A DNA stretch of 64,000 bases from Nipponacmea schrenckii (lineage: Eukaryota; Mollusca; Gastropoda; Lottiidae). Location of the stretch: contig JAUJPP010000005.1 in the NCBI GenBank assembly GCA_030562195.1, positions 17,967,106 to 18,031,105 on the forward strand, in the 5' to 3' direction. The notes beneath the pieces are model-generated. The model was not told the origin of the DNA. It saw nothing but the letters and a program-made list of their open reading frames with translations, and made no database searches. Below are positions 63,825-64,000 of the stretch, piece by piece. Each line of letters opens with the position of its first letter. Within the stretch, counting starts at the first letter, position 1. The translations under genes and the position numbers were made by a program.

Positions 63825-64000
63825 CTACTACATTACACTTTTCGAATTATTACATTACCTTATTACATTACACTTTTAGAATTATTACATTACCTTATTA
63901 CATTACACTTTTAGAATTATTACATTTTCTTATTACATTACACTTTTAGAATTATTACATTTCCTTATTACATTACACTTTAGAATTATTACCTTTCCTT
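63825..64000. repeat. 35-bp minisatellite at the window end
   Basis: Five units of ACATTACACTTTTAGAATTA then TTACATTACCTTATT with few changes, cut by the window edge. It differs from the 36-bp array at 3072-3737. Confidence 0.9.

Overview
This is a eukaryotic, AT-rich, intron-containing and very repeat-dense stretch. Spliced genes with GT..AG introns, a tRNA-derived SINE, LINEs, a Penelope-like element, BEL, hAT, pogo, Harbinger and ISL2EU transposons, and a minisatellite-rich background point to an invertebrate metazoan. I infer a mollusc, from the repeat flavour and from the combination of C-type lectin, mu-class GST and iduronate-sulfatase-like genes; that is inference, not proof. A 500-base run of N (32086-32585) marks an assembly gap.

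Host genes are few. (1) The last exon of a C-type lectin, minus strand, 2596-2771. (2) The last exon of an unrecognised gene, 36888-37219. (3) A full-length, single-exon iduronate-2-sulfatase-like gene, 48450-49946. (4) A complete seven-exon mu-class glutathione S-transferase, 54580-58759, whose splice phases all agree and give 215 residues.

The rest is mobile DNA, much of it nested. 1-2300 holds minisatellites and a LINE endonuclease fragment. 3072-17198 is a stack: a 36-bp minisatellite is split by a minus-strand LINE (3738-16845) with an L1-like ORF1; the LINE ORF2 is split by a dispersed element (about 5719-14490) carrying a roughly 160-bp satellite; that element is split by a young BEL/Pao LTR retrotransposon (8231-14402). 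A second LINE runs head-to-head with the first (17199-19458). 19459-25212 is a large higher-order repeat rich in TATA, ETS-like and nuclear-receptor-like motifs. 25213-27056 is another dispersed-element copy holding a pogo transposon (25323-26463).

27700-31300 carries a DNA-transposon-like gene (28525-30559, one frameshift) flanked by eight copies of a 13-mer in mainly inverted arrangement; I cannot assign it to a named superfamily and it is the best candidate for something under-described. 34378-35045 holds hAT and Harbinger remnants. 37316-44708 is an essentially complete ISL2EU-type transposon with inverted termini, a SAP-SWIM-YqaJ nuclease gene and a convergent THAP-DDE transposase; a LINE (41897-44423) has landed inside the THAP exon. 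45016-47091 has Crypton-like, LINE and hAT-like debris. 51080-51545 and 59740-62402 are two Penelope-like copies; the second has an SGNH-esterase-like upstream ORF and a GIY-YIG remnant. 53646-54115 is a hAT-type MITE with a perfect 8-bp target duplication. The window ends in another dispersed-element copy and a 35-bp minisatellite.
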